From Deltaproteobacteria bacterium (GTDB lineage: Bacteria > Desulfobacterota > Desulfarculia > Adiutricales > Adiutricaceae): a stretch of DNA of 22,283 nt. Both the position numbers and the translations under genes were made by a program. The stretch is from contig JAIRZX010000491.1 of assembly GCA_031267005.1 (NCBI GenBank), positions 1 to 22,283 of the forward strand, given 5' to 3'. This document shows positions 21,953 through 22,283 of the stretch, in pieces (position 1 is the stretch's first letter; each line of letters opens with the position of its first letter). Below the pieces are notes generated by a model. It made no database searches. It had not been told where the DNA came from and worked only from the letters and a program-made list of their open reading frames with translations.

Positions 21953-21994
21953 GGCGCTTGCGTCCTGGCGCTTGCGTCCTGGCGCTTGCGTCCT
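21953..21994. repeat. 14-bp tandem repeat, three exact copies
   Basis: GGCGCTTGCGTCCT is repeated exactly three times (21953-21966, 21967-21980, 21981-21994), about 40-80 bp upstream of the gene D promoter. Confidence 0.9.
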
Positions 21995-22283
21995 AAGGAT
22001 GCGGGGAACTCTTCCCGGAGCGTCCGGAGTGGACGCGGCAGTTCTCCGCCCCTCCTAAATCTGCCGCCATCTGCCTCCAGACCGCCTCGACTCCTGCCGA
22101 GAACCTGCCTTACACCTCCTTAGAACCTCCCCCCCCGTGGCCTTTCGGATACGCCTTTCCCCTCCTGCCGGGCCAAAGGCCTCCCCCGCTGGCGAATTCC
22201 ATTATTTCCCGATTTCCGTTTGACACCCCCCCCGCCAAGTCCGATAATCCCTTAGCCCCTGACACCGCAGGACTCGGGCTGCC
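21995..22283. other. intergenic DNA at the right edge
   Basis: No supported gene. It is C/T-rich on the plus strand. GGCCTTT (22139-22145) and AAAGGCC (22175-22181) form a loose inverted repeat. A rightward promoter candidate lies at 22220-22248. Confidence 0.6.
22220..22248 (+). promoter_or_regulatory. sigma-70-type promoter facing right, out of the window
   Basis: A perfect TTGACA (22220-22225), a 17-bp spacer and GATAAT (22243-22248) on the plus strand. It is the only good plus-strand promoter seen, and would serve a divergent gene or small RNA beyond the right edge. Confidence 0.5.

Overview
The window comes from a strongly GC-rich bacterial chromosome, probably Gram-negative. The phosphate genes look proteobacterial: PstS keeps every phosphate ligand of the E. 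coli protein, and PhoB/PhoR have the classic layout. A Desulfobacterota (deltaproteobacterial) host is my best guess, at low confidence. Every gene I can support lies on the minus strand, so transcription runs right to left. There are no tRNA or rRNA genes, insertion sequences or CRISPR arrays.

Region 1 (about 21.9 to 13.4 kb, in transcription order) is a run of four paralogous polytopic membrane proteins, called D, C, B and A here. They resemble GT-C-type (lipid-linked sugar) glycosyltransferases. All four share an N-terminal loop with an invariant RQK followed by an aromatic/acidic patch, and a C-terminal NPFT[F/Y] signature. D and A form one subfamily and C and B the other. C and B end in tails of about 140 Gly/Ala/Pro/Ser-rich residues. 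D and C are each preceded by a promoter of the same design (TTGAGC, 17 or 18 nt, TATAATC).

Region 2 (about 12.9 to 4.8 kb) is a complete phosphate uptake and sensing locus in the order pstC-pstA-pstB-phoU-phoB-phoR-pstS. PstCAB form the ABC importer, PhoU links transport state to signalling, PhoR/PhoB are the two-component system, and PstS is the periplasmic phosphate receptor. An array of 7-mers at 11-bp spacing upstream of pstC is a good candidate for the PhoB binding region. pstS is split off from phoR by about 590 bp of AT-rich DNA carrying a pentanucleotide repeat.

Region 3 (about 4.7 kb to the left edge) holds a pstS terminator candidate, a 23-bp tandem repeat, a promoter with a long leader, and two tandem paralogous membrane proteins of a second GT-C-like type (resembling PTPS_related proteins). 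The second of these runs off the left edge. The two genes are joined by an unusual chain of ATGA stop/start overlaps.

Taken together, the phosphate regulon is sandwiched between two sets of membrane proteins likely to modify cell-envelope glycans or lipids. Whether envelope glycosylation is tied to phosphate supply here is inference from position only.
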